Source of the DNA: Crocinitomicaceae bacterium
Lineage (GTDB): Bacteria; Bacteroidota; Bacteroidia; Flavobacteriales_D; Crocinitomicaceae
Direction of reading: 5' to 3'
Assembly (NCBI GenBank): GCA_024643365.1
Contig: JAHENC010000021.1
Coordinates: 62,001 to 126,000, forward strand
DNA length: 64,000 bases
Below, piece after piece: positions 20,277-29,993 of this stretch. The position numbers and the translations under genes are program-made. The stretch's first letter is position 1. Each line of letters opens with the position of its first letter. The notes under the pieces were generated by a model. It was not told the DNA's origin and did not search any database. It worked only from the letters and a program-made list of their open reading frames with translations.

Positions 20277-20810
20277 CTATTGTTCAATCCATGAAGTTAT
20301 AGACGCATCATCAGGTTGAATTCTTGGAGAAATCACTTTTACCAGGTGTCCGTTTTCGTCAATTAAATACTTTTGAAAATTCCACTCCACCTTATTGTCT
20401 TCTAATCCATTTTTTGCCTTTTCTGTTAAGAAATGGTACACTGGATGCATGTCTTTTCCTTTCACCGAAATCTTTGCCATCATTGGAAAGGTCACGCCGT
20501 AGTTCATTTTACAGAAACTTTCAATTTCTTCGTTTGACCCTGGTTCTTGAGACATAAAGTCATTTGCTGGGAAGCCAACGATTAAAAAGTTTTTTCCTTT
20601 ATACTTTTCGTATAATTCTTCTAACTTTTCATATTGAGGAGTCAAGCCACATTTAGATGCCGTATTCACAATCATGATTTTCTTTCCTTTTAGCTGAGCA
20701 AAATCAAATGTGTCACCATGGATATCTTTTACTTTAAACTGGTAGATGTTTTCTTTTTCTGAGCTATTCATTAGGACAACAATTGAAATTAATAAAAAAA
20801 GTGTTTTCAT
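20277..20810 (-). CDS. Glutathione peroxidase family thiol peroxidase
   Basis: A 177-residue thioredoxin-fold peroxidase of the GPx family. The peroxidatic centre is MIVNTASKCGLTPQY near residue 52, with cysteine rather than selenocysteine. FPANDFMSQEPGSNEEI near 80 and the WNFQKYLIDENGHLV motif near 145 supply the conserved Gln, Trp and Asn. Another cysteine (SFCKMNYGV) could be the resolving residue, which would make the enzyme thioredoxin-dependent as in most bacterial members. A hydrophobic N-terminus (LFLLISIVVLMNSS) suggests export to the periplasm. It is divergent from the OmpA gene. Confidence 0.93.
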   Translation of the reverse strand: MKTLFLLISIVVLMNSSEKENIYQFKVKDIHGDTFDFAQLKGKKIMIVNTASKCGLTPQYEKLEELYEKYKGKNFLIVGFPANDFMSQEPGSNEEIESFCKMNYGVTFPMMAKISVKGKDMHPVYHFLTEKAKNGLEDNKVEWNFQKYLIDENGHLVKVISPRIQPDDASITSWIEQ

Positions 20811-20894
20811 AATTCGGATTTACATTTGAACATTTAAATCGAAAGATAGTTCGAATTTGTGGAACATTTTTTGAAATATTACGAATAAAAGGGA

Positions 20895-21746
20895 ATGAAA
20901 ACAGCCATCCTATTTCTTTTTCTACTGTTGTCCACTTGGTCGAACGGTCAAAAGTTATCTGGAACATGGCAAGGCGGTTCTTTTACCACTGATCCATCCA
21001 ATCCTCATACTGCTTCAGCATCATGGGTGTACCTAGACATCACAATTGTAAAAGGAATGATTGACGGAAAAATGAGGCATGAAAATAACGCAGAAGGTCA
21101 ATACTACATTTATGATATTGTTGGTAAAGTGCTCGAAAATGGACACTTAGAAATCAAGGAAACGAGGCTAGGGTTTAAATCTAAAAATGCCATACCGGCA
21201 GATAAACAACAATTTGATTTTGAATACGACACTAAAAAAGATTACCTATTGGGAAAAAGCAAAGACAATAAGTCAACTTTGACCCTATACAAGGCTATAT
21301 TCAATATTAACGAAAACACACCAAACATTCTGCCCATCAGTCAATTGGCAAAATTTCAGCAAGAACTCATAGATGGACTTTCATCTCCGGAGAAACGCAT
21401 GGAAGAATTACGCGCCTTTAAATTTGAGCCTATTTATTTCGAATACGATAAAGACATCATTCAGATACAATACGAATCCTATCTTATTGAAATGATTCGC
21501 ATGGTGAAAAGCCATTCGGATTTACGCATTTTGATAACTGGGCACACCGACTCCGATGGTTCGGACACATACAACATTGATTTATCCAAACGAAGGGCAG
21601 CGGCACTTGTTCGTTTTTTCGAAAAGAACGGACTTGCAAAGTCACGCTTGGAAATTGATTTCAAAGGCGAAAAGGAACCTGTAGATCGAAATGATACTGA
21701 TAGCGGCAAACAAAAGAACCGCAGGGTTGATTTTCGCTTTATTTAA
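20895..21746 (+). CDS. OmpA family peptidoglycan-binding protein
   Basis: A 283-residue exported protein. A signal peptide ends near TWSNGQ. Residues 20-130 resemble a small beta-rich domain (LSGTWQGGSF to STLTLYKAIF). A linker of about 40 residues follows. The last 110 residues are an OmpA C-terminal domain: FEYDKDIIQIQYESYLIEMI, LRILITGHTDSDGSD, LSKRRAAALVRFFEKNG and QKNRRVDFRFI. This domain binds meso-diaminopimelate in peptidoglycan, so the protein probably tethers an envelope component to the wall. The role of the N-terminal domain is not recognised. It is divergent from the peroxidase gene and ends one base before the convergent valS stop. Confidence 0.88.
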   Translation: MKTAILFLFLLLSTWSNGQKLSGTWQGGSFTTDPSNPHTASASWVYLDITIVKGMIDGKMRHENNAEGQYYIYDIVGKVLENGHLEIKETRLGFKSKNAIPADKQQFDFEYDTKKDYLLGKSKDNKSTLTLYKAIFNINENTPNILPISQLAKFQQELIDGLSSPEKRMEELRAFKFEPIYFEYDKDIIQIQYESYLIEMIRMVKSHSDLRILITGHTDSDGSDTYNIDLSKRRAAALVRFFEKNGLAKSRLEIDFKGEKEPVDRNDTDSGKQKNRRVDFRFI

Positions 21747-21747
21747 C

Positions 21748-24378
21748 TTATCCTTTCAGGGACGCAAGCTTCTCTTCCAACAATTGAATTTTACCTAACG
21801 CGTCCGCTTCTTTCTTGCGTTCTAAATCCAACACTTGTGCAGGAGCTCCTGCAACAAAACGTTCGTTAGATAATTTTCCTTGCACACTTTTCAAGAATCC
21901 TTTTGTATATCCTAACTCCTCCTCCATTTTCTTGATTTCGGCTTCCACATCCACGGTGTCTCCAAATGGGATGAAGTACTCAACTCCTTCAACAATGAAT
22001 GAATTCGCCTGTTGCATTTTATCCGCAACGTATTCAAATACAGAAAGATTTCCCATTTTTGAAATTACTGCATCGAAATCTGTTTGTGTAGTTGCATCTG
22101 CACGAACGTACATTTCCAACTTCACTTTATTAGCGATGTTGTTGTTCTTACGAATCGTTCGAATGTGAGAGATGATTTTTTCAGCTTTTTCGAAGGCAGT
22201 CAAGTAATTTTCGTTAATCGTTTTCACCTTCGGCCATTCAGCAATAACGATATCCTCACCCTCTTTGCGTTCGTTTAACGCATGCCATAACTCTTCAGAA
22301 ACGAAAGGAGTAAATGGATGCATCACTTTCAATAATTCCTCGAAAAAGAATTTTGTTTTCTCCAAAGTTTGACGATCAATCGGTTGTTCGTAACCAGGCT
22401 TGATCATTTCCAAATACCATGAACAGAAATCATCCCACACCAACTTATAAATAGCCATGAGTGCATCTGAAATTCGGAATTTGTCGAATTGATCATTGAT
22501 TTCAGTTAGTACCTTCTGAAAACGATTTTCAAACCATTCAATTGCCACTTTTGAGGACAACGGTTGTTCGATTTCACGAACCTCCCATGAGGAAACCAAG
22601 CGGTAAGCATTCCATACTTTATTTGTAAAGTTCCTTCCTTGTTCGCATTGCGAAGAATCGAATGGAAGGTCATTTCCTGCTGGAGATGATATCAAGATCC
22701 CCACACGCACACCATCTGCTCCAAATTTCTCAATCAATTCAATTGGATCAGGTGAATTTCCAAGAGACTTTGACATTTTACGTCCAAGTTTATCTCGAAC
22801 AATTCCCGTGTAGTATACATTTTTAAACGGCAAATCACCTAGGTATTCGTACCCAGCAATCACCATACGTGCCACCCAGAAAAACATAATTTCCGGTGCA
22901 GTAACTAAATCATTTGTTGGGTAATAATACTTTATTTCTTCATTTTCAGGCTGTGTCAAACCGTTAAACACAGAAATAGGCCATAACCAACTAGAGAACC
23001 AAGTATCAAGAACATCTTCATCCTGATTTAACTCAGAATCAAGGATTTCTCTTCCCGCTTTTTGGCTGGCTAAACGCAAGGCTTCTTCCTTCGTTTTTGC
23101 AACAACAAAATCATCTGGACGATTGCCGAAATACCAAGCTGGGATTCTGTGTCCCCACCAAAGTTGACGAGAGATACACCAATCCTTCACATTTTCCATC
23201 CAATGACGGTAGGTGTTTTTGAATTTATCTGGATGAAATTGAATGTTTCCATTCATGACGTTATCAAGTGCTGGTTGTGCCAATTCTTTCATGGAAACGA
23301 ACCATTGCATCGATAATTTTGGTTCAATTACTGCATTGGTGCGTTCGGAGAATCCAACTTTGTTTATGATATCTTCCGTTTTAACTAAATATCCTTTTTC
23401 GTCAAGTTCTTTTTCAATTTCCTTACGAACATCAAAACGATCCTTTCCTGCATAGTGTGCACCGTTATCATTTAATGTCCCATTGTCATTGAATAAATCA
23501 ATAGAAGGCAAATTGTATTTTCTACCTAATTCGTAGTCATTTGTATCATGAGCGGGAGTTACTTTTAAGCAACCTGTACCAAATTCTTTGTCTACATAAT
23601 CATCAGCAATGATTGGAATTTCGCGATTGATGATTGGAACCAATGCAAATTTCCCGATTAACTTTTTGTAGCGTTCATCATCTGGATTCACACAAATGGC
23701 AGTATCACCCAAAATAGTTTCTGGTCTAGTGGTGGCAATTGTCACCCATTCATCTGTCGTATCTGTGATTTTGTATCGCACATAGAAAAGGCGTGAATTC
23801 ACTTCTTTGTAATTCACTTCCTCGTCAGACACTGCTGTTAATGCTTCTGGATCCCAATTGACCATGCGCACACCACGGTAAATTTTTCCCTTGGCATAGA
23901 GATCCATAAACACATTAATCACCGATTCGGAATATTCCTTGTCCATTGTAAAATGTGTTCGCTCCCAGTCACATGAAGCACCTAATTTTTTCAATTGTTC
24001 CAAGATGATTCCACCATGTTTATCTTTCCACTCGAAAGCATGTGCTAGAAACTCTTCTCTGGTTAAATCAGATTTTTTAATGCCCTCTTGACGAAGTTTT
24101 TGAACAACTTTCGCTTCCGTAGCAATAGATGCATGATCCGTTCCTGGTACCCAACATGCATTTTTTCCAAGCATTCTCGCTCTGCGGACAAGTACATCTT
24201 GAATTGTATTGTTCAACATGTGTCCCATGTGCAAGACACCGGTTACATTTGGGGGAGGGATAACGATGGTATAGGGTTCACGATGATCTGGAACAGAATG
24301 AAAATATCCTTTATCCAACCAATGTTTATACCATTTGTCTTCCGCTTTCTGCGGCTCGTACGTTTTCCCTATTTCCAT
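21748..24378 (-). CDS. valS: Valyl-tRNA synthetase
   Basis: An 876-residue class I aminoacyl-tRNA synthetase. The HIGH-equivalent is [17 protein letters not shown] near residue 45 and the KMSKS loop is [14 protein letters not shown] near 533. The editing domain sits between, with [17 protein letters not shown]. The C-terminal 65 residues form the coiled-coil arm ([17 protein letters not shown] to KLASLKG) that contacts tRNA. The ATG at 24378 starts [10 protein letters not shown] as in homologues; an upstream in-frame ATG would include the promoter. It is transcribed alone, with a well-formed promoter upstream. Confidence 0.97.
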   Translation of the reverse strand: MEIGKTYEPQKAEDKWYKHWLDKGYFHSVPDHREPYTIVIPPPNVTGVLHMGHMLNNTIQDVLVRRARMLGKNACWVPGTDHASIATEAKVVQKLRQEGIKKSDLTREEFLAHAFEWKDKHGGIILEQLKKLGASCDWERTHFTMDKEYSESVINVFMDLYAKGKIYRGVRMVNWDPEALTAVSDEEVNYKEVNSRLFYVRYKITDTTDEWVTIATTRPETILGDTAICVNPDDERYKKLIGKFALVPIINREIPIIADDYVDKEFGTGCLKVTPAHDTNDYELGRKYNLPSIDLFNDNGTLNDNGAHYAGKDRFDVRKEIEKELDEKGYLVKTEDIINKVGFSERTNAVIEPKLSMQWFVSMKELAQPALDNVMNGNIQFHPDKFKNTYRHWMENVKDWCISRQLWWGHRIPAWYFGNRPDDFVVAKTKEEALRLASQKAGREILDSELNQDEDVLDTWFSSWLWPISVFNGLTQPENEEIKYYYPTNDLVTAPEIMFFWVARMVIAGYEYLGDLPFKNVYYTGIVRDKLGRKMSKSLGNSPDPIELIEKFGADGVRVGILISSPAGNDLPFDSSQCEQGRNFTNKVWNAYRLVSSWEVREIEQPLSSKVAIEWFENRFQKVLTEINDQFDKFRISDALMAIYKLVWDDFCSWYLEMIKPGYEQPIDRQTLEKTKFFFEELLKVMHPFTPFVSEELWHALNERKEGEDIVIAEWPKVKTINENYLTAFEKAEKIISHIRTIRKNNNIANKVKLEMYVRADATTQTDFDAVISKMGNLSVFEYVADKMQQANSFIVEGVEYFIPFGDTVDVEAEIKKMEEELGYTKGFLKSVQGKLSNERFVAGAPAQVLDLERKKEADALGKIQLLEEKLASLKG

Positions 24379-24394
24379 GACACAATCTTTGCCG

Positions 24395-24423
24395 CAAAGA
24401 TAACAAATATCTCTGCAGCACAA
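24395..24423 (-). promoter_or_regulatory. Promoter for valS
   Basis: On the minus strand TTG (24423-24421), 18 bases, then TATCTTTG (24402-24395), matching the Bacteroidota consensus at both boxes. The -7 box is 16 bases upstream of the valS ATG, so the leader would be about 10 bases; there is no room for a T-box riboswitch. Confidence 0.65.
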
Positions 24424-24449
24424 TCTCCGTTAGTGGAGAAAAAGCTTGA

Positions 24450-24851
24450 CTAGTTTGTCGTTGGGGAATCGGAAGGAGATAGAACTGAACCTTTAATTGT
24501 CAATACAATTGGTTCACCTCCATCAGAAAATACAGTAATTGTTTTGGTAAAAGCACCTACTCTTTTCGTGTCGTATGTTACTTTAATGGCTCCTTTTTTA
24601 CCTTTTTTAATTGGTTCTGTTGGTTTCTCGGCTGCTGTACAACCACAACTTGTTTGAACATTACTTACGGTTATGGATTTTTTAGAAACATTTTTGAATT
24701 CGAACACGAACATATCTTTAGAGTCGTAAGGAATATTTTCACGAACGATTTCGAGTGTTGTAAATTTTAATCCAGTGGATGGTTTTGATTCTTTTTGAGC
24801 TTGAGCAAATCCAACGAAAAGGAAAGCGAATGTAAGTAAAGCGTATTTCAT
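24450..24851 (-). CDS. DUF1573 domain secreted protein
   Basis: A 133-residue exported protein with a signal peptide ending near GFAQAQ. The rest is one DUF1573 immunoglobulin-like domain. Its hallmark VSNVQTSCGCTAAEKPTEP near residue 70 is followed by IKKGKKGAIKVTYDTKRVG and FTKTITVFSDGGEPIVLTIKG. DUF1573 proteins are abundant in Bacteroidota and probably bind or scaffold in the periplasm; the CGC cysteines are conserved, but no activity is established. It stands alone between valS and the NUDIX gene. Confidence 0.88.
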   Translation of the reverse strand: MKYALLTFAFLFVGFAQAQKESKPSTGLKFTTLEIVRENIPYDSKDMFVFEFKNVSKKSITVSNVQTSCGCTAAEKPTEPIKKGKKGAIKVTYDTKRVGAFTKTITVFSDGGEPIVLTIKGSVLSPSDSPTTN

Positions 24852-24913
24852 GGTTTTATTTTTTTTACAATGGTAACTTGAATTTTTCTTTTGAAATCAA
24901 ATTTAACATAAAA

Positions 24914-25492
24914 TTAGGATTCAAATGCATGCAAAATAACTTCTTGAATAGATGGATATGTTTGAGAAAGGCAACGATCAAAGGCTTCTTTCTTGATCCA
25001 CTGAACTTCTGTAATACTTTCCTCCTCCTGTGGTTTTGTGGTTAGATCCCCTTCATATTCCAAATAATACCAATTATTTTTTTTGAGAATAGACTTGTTT
25101 TTAAACTCATATACATGATATGTCGAACAAATTCGATGCTTCAGACTGAGTTTACCTGTTAAGCCACATTCCTCGATAATTTCTCGAATGGCCGCATCCT
25201 TTGAACTTTCGCCTTGTTCAATTTTTCCCTTTGGAAGATCCCAAAGTCCTAAACGCTTGATCCATAAATAGCTGTCACTTTTCGGGTGATAGACCAATCC
25301 GCCTGCTGTTTTAATTTTATTAAATTGGATAAAGAACGATTTTAAGGCTGCTTTTGCGTGGGGATGAATCGATTGAATTTCTTGATTTTTAAACATTCCT
25401 TGAAGAGCTAAAACATTCAAGGGCATCGCATTTTCTACGATTTCCACATTTGGAATTGGGACAGAAGTAAAATGAATTACCTGCTTATCCAT
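24914..25492 (-). CDS. NUDIX hydrolase
   Basis: A 192-residue protein with a C-terminal NUDIX domain. The full Nudix box is readable: GKIEQGESSKDAAIREIIEE followed by CGL (about residues 110-132), with all the metal-binding glutamates. It is preceded by LWIKRLGLWDLPKG, typical of the class. Residues 1-60 form a separate N-terminal part with no recognised domain. The substrate (a nucleoside diphosphate derivative) cannot be told. ATG at 25492 is preferred; another in-frame ATG at 25516 would put the start inside the pyrE start region. It is divergent from pyrE with only 22 bases between. Confidence 0.88.
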   Translation of the reverse strand: MDKQVIHFTSVPIPNVEIVENAMPLNVLALQGMFKNQEIQSIHPHAKAALKSFFIQFNKIKTAGGLVYHPKSDSYLWIKRLGLWDLPKGKIEQGESSKDAAIREIIEECGLTGKLSLKHRICSTYHVYEFKNKSILKKNNWYYLEYEGDLTTKPQEEESITEVQWIKKEAFDRCLSQTYPSIQEVILHAFES

Positions 25493-25502
25493 GAAAACTT
25501 TA

Positions 25503-25510
25503 TATTTTTG
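25503..25510 (+). promoter_or_regulatory. -7 promoter box for pyrE
   Basis: TATTTTTG, an exact TAnnTTTG match, ends 4 bases before the pyrE ATG at 25515. No clean -33 TTG is seen. The spacing implies a leaderless or nearly leaderless message. Confidence 0.45.
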
Positions 25511-25514
25511 TGGC

Positions 25515-26156
25515 ATGGCATCAAATCAAGAACAAGCGCTAAAGGTAGCAGAATTATTATTGAAAACGAAAGCTGTTCGTTTACAACCTAACAAACCATT
25601 CACTTGGGCTTCCGGATGGAAGTCACCCATTTACTGTGACAACCGTGTCACATTAAGCTTCCCAGAAGTACGCACTCACATTCGTCAAGCTTATGCTCAA
25701 CTTATCCTTGATGTTTATGGAAAACCAGATGTGATTGCTGGAGTTGCAACAGGTGGCATTGCTCAAGGTGCTTTAGTTGCGCAAGAACTTGGCTTGCCGT
25801 TCATTTATGTCCGAGCAGCAGCTAAAGGACACGGGATGGAAAATCTCATTGAAGGTGCTTATGAAGCTGGACAAAAAGTAGTTGTCATCGAAGATTTAAT
25901 TTCAACCGGCGGAAGTAGTTTAAAAGCAGTTGAAGCGTTGCGACAAGGCGGACTTGTTGTCAAAGGATTATTAGCAACATTTACCTATGGATTTTCACAA
26001 GCTGATCAAGGTTTTCAAGAAGCCGGATGTCCGTTCGAAACGATCACCGATTACGCAACATTAATTGACGTAGCTGTAAAAACGAATTACATCAATGATG
26101 GTGATTTAACAACTTTACATGAGTGGCGTGTAAATCCAAGCACCTGGAATCAATAA
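25515..26156 (+). CDS. pyrE: Orotate phosphoribosyltransferase
   Basis: A 213-residue type I phosphoribosyltransferase that joins orotate and PRPP to form OMP in pyrimidine synthesis. Motifs: PFTWASGWKSPIYCDNR near residue 28 (substrate loop), PDVIAGVATGGIAQGAL near 73, and the PRPP-binding VVVIEDLISTGGSSLKAVEA near 120. Start is ATG at 25515 (MASNQEQALK); an upstream ATG at 25491 would precede the -7 box. The SRPBCC-like gene follows after 7 bases and probably shares the transcript. Confidence 0.96.
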   Translation: MASNQEQALKVAELLLKTKAVRLQPNKPFTWASGWKSPIYCDNRVTLSFPEVRTHIRQAYAQLILDVYGKPDVIAGVATGGIAQGALVAQELGLPFIYVRAAAKGHGMENLIEGAYEAGQKVVVIEDLISTGGSSLKAVEALRQGGLVVKGLLATFTYGFSQADQGFQEAGCPFETITDYATLIDVAVKTNYINDGDLTTLHEWRVNPSTWNQ

Positions 26157-26163
26157 TTTTTTC

Positions 26164-26565
26164 ATGATCATTCAAAGCACATCGGTTTCCATTCATGCAA
26201 GCCTGACATCCGTTCGTGCATTTCTTTGCGACGCTAGAAATCTCGCATTTTTATTGCCGCAGGAGAAAATTTCTGAATTTCAGGCAACACAAGAACAGTG
26301 TTCTTTCAAAGCCCAAGGTGGCATTTTGATTAATCTTTTGTTTGCTGAAAAGGGTGATGAATTCGTTCAGTATCGCTCTGGCGAGGGTAGTCCATTTTCT
26401 TTTACATTGACCATATCACTTAAGCAAGAAGGAGTCGATTGTCACGGACAAGTTACCTTTGATGGACAAGTGAATGGGTTCATGAAAGTACTAATTGAGA
26501 AACCTTTAAAAGGGCTTTTTGAGCAAATGAGTATTCAAATGAAAGCTCATTTCGAAGAAAACTGA
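26164..26565 (+). CDS. SRPBCC-like (START-fold) small protein
   Basis: A 133-residue cytoplasmic protein. Its pattern fits the polyketide cyclase/START helix-grip fold: a strand with VSIHASLTSVRAFLCDARN, then LLPQEKISEFQATQEQCSFK, an antiparallel sheet, and a long C-terminal helix (VLIEKPLKGLFEQMSIQMKAHF). Such proteins bind hydrophobic ligands or regulate partners; nothing here shows which. I recall similar short genes next to pyrE in Flavobacteria. It follows pyrE by 7 bases and overlaps the convergent birA by 19 bases. Confidence 0.6.
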   Translation: MIIQSTSVSIHASLTSVRAFLCDARNLAFLLPQEKISEFQATQEQCSFKAQGGILINLLFAEKGDEFVQYRSGEGSPFSFTLTISLKQEGVDCHGQVTFDGQVNGFMKVLIEKPLKGLFEQMSIQMKAHFEEN

Positions 26566-27281
26566 AGTTCCTTCAAGGAATAACAGCGGATTTCATCTTG
26601 CACCTTCAAAAGAATTCTTCCGTCATCTTGAACTCCAAGGATTTCACCTTCAAAATTTCCATGAACATCTGAGTACAACGCAAGCTCACCTTTTTGATAC
26701 ATCAACAATTCGTATTCAGCTTTCAGCGAGGACTCAATCGTATTCCAATGGAGTAAATACCCGTTTAGTATATCGGTTAACTCGTTTAAAATTGTTTTAA
26801 TGCGTATCTCTGTTTTTAGTTGTAACTTGATACTCGTCGCATTAGCGGTCTCAAATTGAGATTGATTAACATTTAGACCGATTCCGGCTATGACCCAAGA
26901 AATTCGATTCCCCTCAATTTGATTTTCAATAAGAATGCCTGCAACTTTTCGAGATCCAACATAAACATCATTCGGCCATTTAACTGAAGAATCAATACCA
27001 AAACGCAGAAGTAGTTTATGCAGGGACAAGCAAATCATCCAATTTATTTTACTTTGTTCAAGGACTGACAGATTGTCGGGCTTCCAAACAAACGAGCAAA
27101 GCAGATTCTCGGAAGGGGCTGATTCCCATGTATTTCCCATTTGTCCCTTACCTGCTGTTTGTTTATCTGCCAATATTACCGAACCATTTTGACAAATTTG
27201 GTCGTTAATTAATTTGGCAGCAAAATTGTTGGTGGAGTCTACAGAATCAAGGTGGTATATTTGTTTTCCAATCGGTGTCAT
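26547..27281 (-). CDS. birA: Biotin--[acetyl-CoA-carboxylase] ligase
   Basis: A 244-residue biotin protein ligase, which activates biotin as biotinyl-AMP and attaches it to the carboxylase carrier protein. Motifs: HLDSVDSTNNFA near residue 10, the biotinyl-AMP loop ADKQTAGKGQMGNTWESAP near 38-56, VKWPNDVYVGSRKVAGIL near 100, and WVIAGIGLNVNQS near 127. It lacks the N-terminal winged helix of E. coli BirA, so it should be enzyme only and not a repressor. It is divergent from rsfS and overlaps the SRPBCC gene at its 3' end. Confidence 0.94.
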   Translation of the reverse strand: MTPIGKQIYHLDSVDSTNNFAAKLINDQICQNGSVILADKQTAGKGQMGNTWESAPSENLLCSFVWKPDNLSVLEQSKINWMICLSLHKLLLRFGIDSSVKWPNDVYVGSRKVAGILIENQIEGNRISWVIAGIGLNVNQSQFETANATSIKLQLKTEIRIKTILNELTDILNGYLLHWNTIESSLKAEYELLMYQKGELALYSDVHGNFEGEILGVQDDGRILLKVQDEIRCYSLKELQFSSK

Positions 27282-27320
27282 GTCGGTTATTAAGGAGCAG
27301 TAAAATTAAAATTTATCACG

Positions 27321-27328
27321 TAGTTTTG
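27321..27328 (+). promoter_or_regulatory. -7 promoter box for the rsfS operon
   Basis: TAGTTTTG fits TAnnTTTG and lies 15 bases before the rsfS ATG in the 62-base birA/rsfS divergent gap. No convincing -33 TTTG is present. Confidence 0.4.
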
Positions 27329-27343
27329 TATTAAATATTTGAA

Positions 27344-27718
27344 ATGCGAAAAAAGACAGGAATTACAGAATCAGAACAATTGTGCCAAGCCATTGTTGAA
27401 GGAATGCAAGATAACAAAGCGAAAGACATTTCGGTGCTAGATCTGAGACACTTACCGAGTGCGGTGTGTGATTTCTTTGTTATATGTAGTGGTGAATCGA
27501 ACACACATGTTGATGGTATTTCAAATGCGGTGACACGTTTCACAAGAAAAGAGTTAAAAGAAAAACCTTGGCATATTGAAGGTAAAACAAATAGTGAATG
27601 GGTCCTGTTAGATTATATCAATGTCGTTGGACACATTTTTTACAAAGACGCTCGATCATTTTTTGAAATCGAGGATTTGTGGTCGGATGCTGTTCGCACA
27701 GACATCCCAAATTTATAA
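27344..27718 (+). CDS. rsfS: Ribosome silencing factor
   Basis: A 124-residue RsfS/Iojap family protein. It binds ribosomal protein uL14 and blocks subunit joining when nutrients are scarce. The family core is seen as DISVLDLRHLPSAVCDFFVI, then CSGESNTHVDGISNAV near residue 45 and WVLLDYINVVGHIFYKDARS near 85, with the ending FFEIEDLWSDA. It opens the rsfS-ftsH-DUF2007-cdsA-psd run, with 15 bases to ftsH. This order is close to what I recall for Bacteroidota. Confidence 0.95.
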   Translation: MRKKTGITESEQLCQAIVEGMQDNKAKDISVLDLRHLPSAVCDFFVICSGESNTHVDGISNAVTRFTRKELKEKPWHIEGKTNSEWVLLDYINVVGHIFYKDARSFFEIEDLWSDAVRTDIPNL

Positions 27719-27733
27719 TAAGAACTAAGCGTT

Positions 27734-29791
27734 ATGTCGAAAGAAAATAAGAAAAGTCCTTTTTCCATTTATTGGATATATGGAGCATTGGGAATCGCAT
27801 TGATATCCTTCAATATTTTCATGAATTCCACACCTTCTGCCACAATTAAGTACAAGGAAACCTTGATGGTGTTAGTGGACAATAAAGGTGTTAAAAATGT
27901 AAAAATTATTAATCAATCGAAAGCTGAATTTCAATTGAAAAATCAAGGTGTGGCGTATGTCAACCAAACAAACAAACTTGATTTTCCGAAAATGAAAAAG
28001 ATGCTGAAGGCGCGTAAAGGAAAACCAACAGAAGTGACATTTGAACTCGAAAACATTGGTAGTCCTACGAATTTCGAGAAAGCATTGGATGATCGTGGAT
28101 ACCATGATTATCAAAATGATACCGAAGTAAACTACCTAGGAGATATTTTGGGTTACTTACTTCCATTTGTCATCATCATTATTATCTGGATGTTCGTGAT
28201 GCGCCGTATGTCAGGTGGCGGCGGAGCTGGAGGAGGCGGAGGCCAAATCTTCAATATTGGAAAATCACGCGCTCAAGTGTATGAGAAAGGCAAATCAACG
28301 AACGTTACCTTCAAGGATGTAGCGGGATTAGTTGGTGCAAAAGAAGAGATTGTTGAAATCGTTGAATTCTTAAAAAATCCAAAAAAATACACGGAACTAG
28401 GGGCGAAAATCCCGAAAGGAGCTTTGTTAGTAGGCCCTCCAGGAACTGGAAAAACCCTTTTAGCAAAAGCTGTTGCAGGTGAAGCAAAAGTTCCTTTCTT
28501 CTCTTTATCCGGATCAGACTTTGTAGAGATGTTTGTTGGGGTAGGTGCGTCAAGAGTACGTGACCTTTTCCGTCAAGCAAAAGAGAAAGCTCCTTCCATC
28601 ATTTTCATTGATGAGATCGATGCTATTGGACGTGCACGTGGAAAAAACAACGGATTCAATTCCAATGATGAGCGTGAAAACACCTTGAATCAGTTGCTGA
28701 CAGAGATGGACGGATTCGGAACAAACTCCGGTGTAATCATCCTTGCCGCAACGAACCGTGCAGATGTTTTAGATGCAGCCTTAATGCGTGCAGGACGTTT
28801 TGATCGTCAGATTTACGTTGATATGCCTGATTTAAATGAACGCAAAGAAATTTTCCAAGTTCACTTGAAGCCATTGAAACTGGTAGAAGGATTGGATATC
28901 GACTTCCTAGCGAAACAAACACCTGGATTCTCAGGTGCGGATATTGCCAATTTATGTAATGAGGCAGCGTTAATTGCAGCTAGACACAACAAGAAGCACG
29001 TAGAGAAACAAGATTTCTTGGATGCAGTAGATCGTATTGTTGGTGGTCTTGAGAAGAAAAATAAAATCATCACGAAAGCGGAGAAGAAAGCAATAGCCTT
29101 CCATGAAGCGGGACATGCAACAATTTCTTGGATGCTTCAATACGCTCATCCACTTGTTAAAGTAACGATTGTTCCTCGTGGACAATCACTTGGAGCTGCA
29201 TGGTATTTACCAGAAGAGCGCAGCATCACAACGACTGAGCAGATTTTAGATCAAATGTGTTCAGCATTAGGTGGACGTGCTGCCGAACAGTTAACTTTCG
29301 GGAAAATCAGTACTGGAGCTCTTAGCGATTTAGAAAAAGTAACCAAACAAGCATATGCGATGGTTTCTATTTACGGATTAAACGAACGTGTTGGAAACAT
29401 TTCTTACTACGATTCTCAGGGACGTGATTCTTTCACAAAGCCATATTCTGAAGACACTGCGCGCATTATTGATGAAGAGGTTTCTAAACTAGTAGAAGGC
29501 CAATACCAACGTGCACTGCAAGTATTGACTGAAAATCAAGATAAATTAAACGCTTTAGCAGAACAGTTATTGTCGACCGAAGTTATATTCAAAGAAGACT
29601 TGGAACGCATTTTTGGCAATCGTCAATGGGAAAGCGATGAATTAGTTGAGCAAACGGAGGTTCAAAGCGGAATTCAGATCGAGAATGAGAGCGAGAGCGA
29701 AATTCAGAGCGAGAAGGAGAGCGAAGTTCAGAGTGAGAATAAAAGCGAGAACGAGGTTCAAAACGAGAGCGAAGAAACGGAAGCAAAATAG
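27734..29791 (+). CDS. ftsH: ATP-dependent zinc metalloprotease FtsH with repetitive acidic tail
   Basis: A 685-residue membrane-bound AAA+ protease that degrades membrane and short-lived cytoplasmic proteins. Two helices (about residues 13-30 and 136-155) flank a periplasmic domain, followed by a glycine-rich linker ([11 protein letters not shown]). The Walker A motif is GPPGTGKT near 232, Walker [12 protein letters not shown] near 290, and the zinc motif HEAGH near 455. The protease domain ends near 635. The remaining ~45 residues are an acidic tail of near-repeats of E-[VI]-Q-S-E-[NK]-[EK]-S, not found in typical FtsH. The tail looks disordered. Confidence 0.96.
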   Translation: MSKENKKSPFSIYWIYGALGIALISFNIFMNSTPSATIKYKETLMVLVDNKGVKNVKIINQSKAEFQLKNQGVAYVNQTNKLDFPKMKKMLKARKGKPTEVTFELENIGSPTNFEKALDDRGYHDYQNDTEVNYLGDILGYLLPFVIIIIIWMFVMRRMSGGGGAGGGGGQIFNIGKSRAQVYEKGKSTNVTFKDVAGLVGAKEEIVEIVEFLKNPKKYTELGAKIPKGALLVGPPGTGKTLLAKAVAGEAKVPFFSLSGSDFVEMFVGVGASRVRDLFRQAKEKAPSIIFIDEIDAIGRARGKNNGFNSNDERENTLNQLLTEMDGFGTNSGVIILAATNRADVLDAALMRAGRFDRQIYVDMPDLNERKEIFQVHLKPLKLVEGLDIDFLAKQTPGFSGADIANLCNEAALIAARHNKKHVEKQDFLDAVDRIVGGLEKKNKIITKAEKKAIAFHEAGHATISWMLQYAHPLVKVTIVPRGQSLGAAWYLPEERSITTTEQILDQMCSALGGRAAEQLTFGKISTGALSDLEKVTKQAYAMVSIYGLNERVGNISYYDSQGRDSFTKPYSEDTARIIDEEVSKLVEGQYQRALQVLTENQDKLNALAEQLLSTEVIFKEDLERIFGNRQWESDELVEQTEVQSGIQIENESESEIQSEKESEVQSENKSENEVQNESEETEAK
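29656..29780 (+). repeat. Degenerate coding repeat in the 3' end of ftsH
   Basis: Purine-rich sequence built from GAG/AGC units, with a longer period near 24 bases (GAAGTTCAGAGCGAGAA-like). It encodes the octapeptide-like tail of FtsH. The +1 frame is also open here and arginine-rich, a consequence of the GAGAGC composition. Confidence 0.6.
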
Positions 29792-29792
29792 T

Positions 29793-29993
29793 TTGGAAAG
29801 AATACTCGTTTTTAAATCCCGAGAGCAATATTCCTTCGTTCAAGCGAAGCTAATATTATCTGATCTTGACATTCCATTTCAAGAAAGGAATACGATGGAT
29901 TCGATGTTTAATGATTTCGGTAGTTTTGAAATATATGTAACTTCGGAGTTTGAAAGCGAAGCGAAAAAACGATTAAACGATGCCTTTAGGTAA
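29793..29993 (+). CDS. DUF2007-like small protein
   Basis: A 66-residue protein starting with TTG at 29793, two bases after the ftsH stop (MERILVFKSREQYSFVQAKL). The pattern is one strand, a helix that senses or moves along a partner, LSDLDIPFQERN, and a C-terminal EIYVTSEFESEAKKRL. This fits the DUF2007 (putative signal-transducing) fold, related to PII-like ferredoxin-fold proteins. The frame stays open for about 50 codons upstream inside ftsH, but that part is an arginine-rich shadow of the ftsH repeat. Its end overlaps cdsA by 14 bases. The family call is moderate; the function is unknown. Confidence 0.65.
   Translation: MERILVFKSREQYSFVQAKLILSDLDIPFQERNTMDSMFNDFGSFEIYVTSEFESEAKKRLNDAFR

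Noticed and set aside
24379-24449. T-box riboswitch in front of valS.
   Set aside because: The promoter's -7 box is 16 bases from the ATG, which leaves no room for a T-box leader; such elements are also not expected in this phylum.
29646-29792. Arginine/lysine-rich open frame running into the DUF2007 gene, which would give it a basic N-terminal extension.
   Set aside because: It is the +1 frame of the GAG/AGC repeat in ftsH; AGA-GCG codons give Arg-Ala by composition. The DUF2007 start fits the TTG two bases after the ftsH stop.
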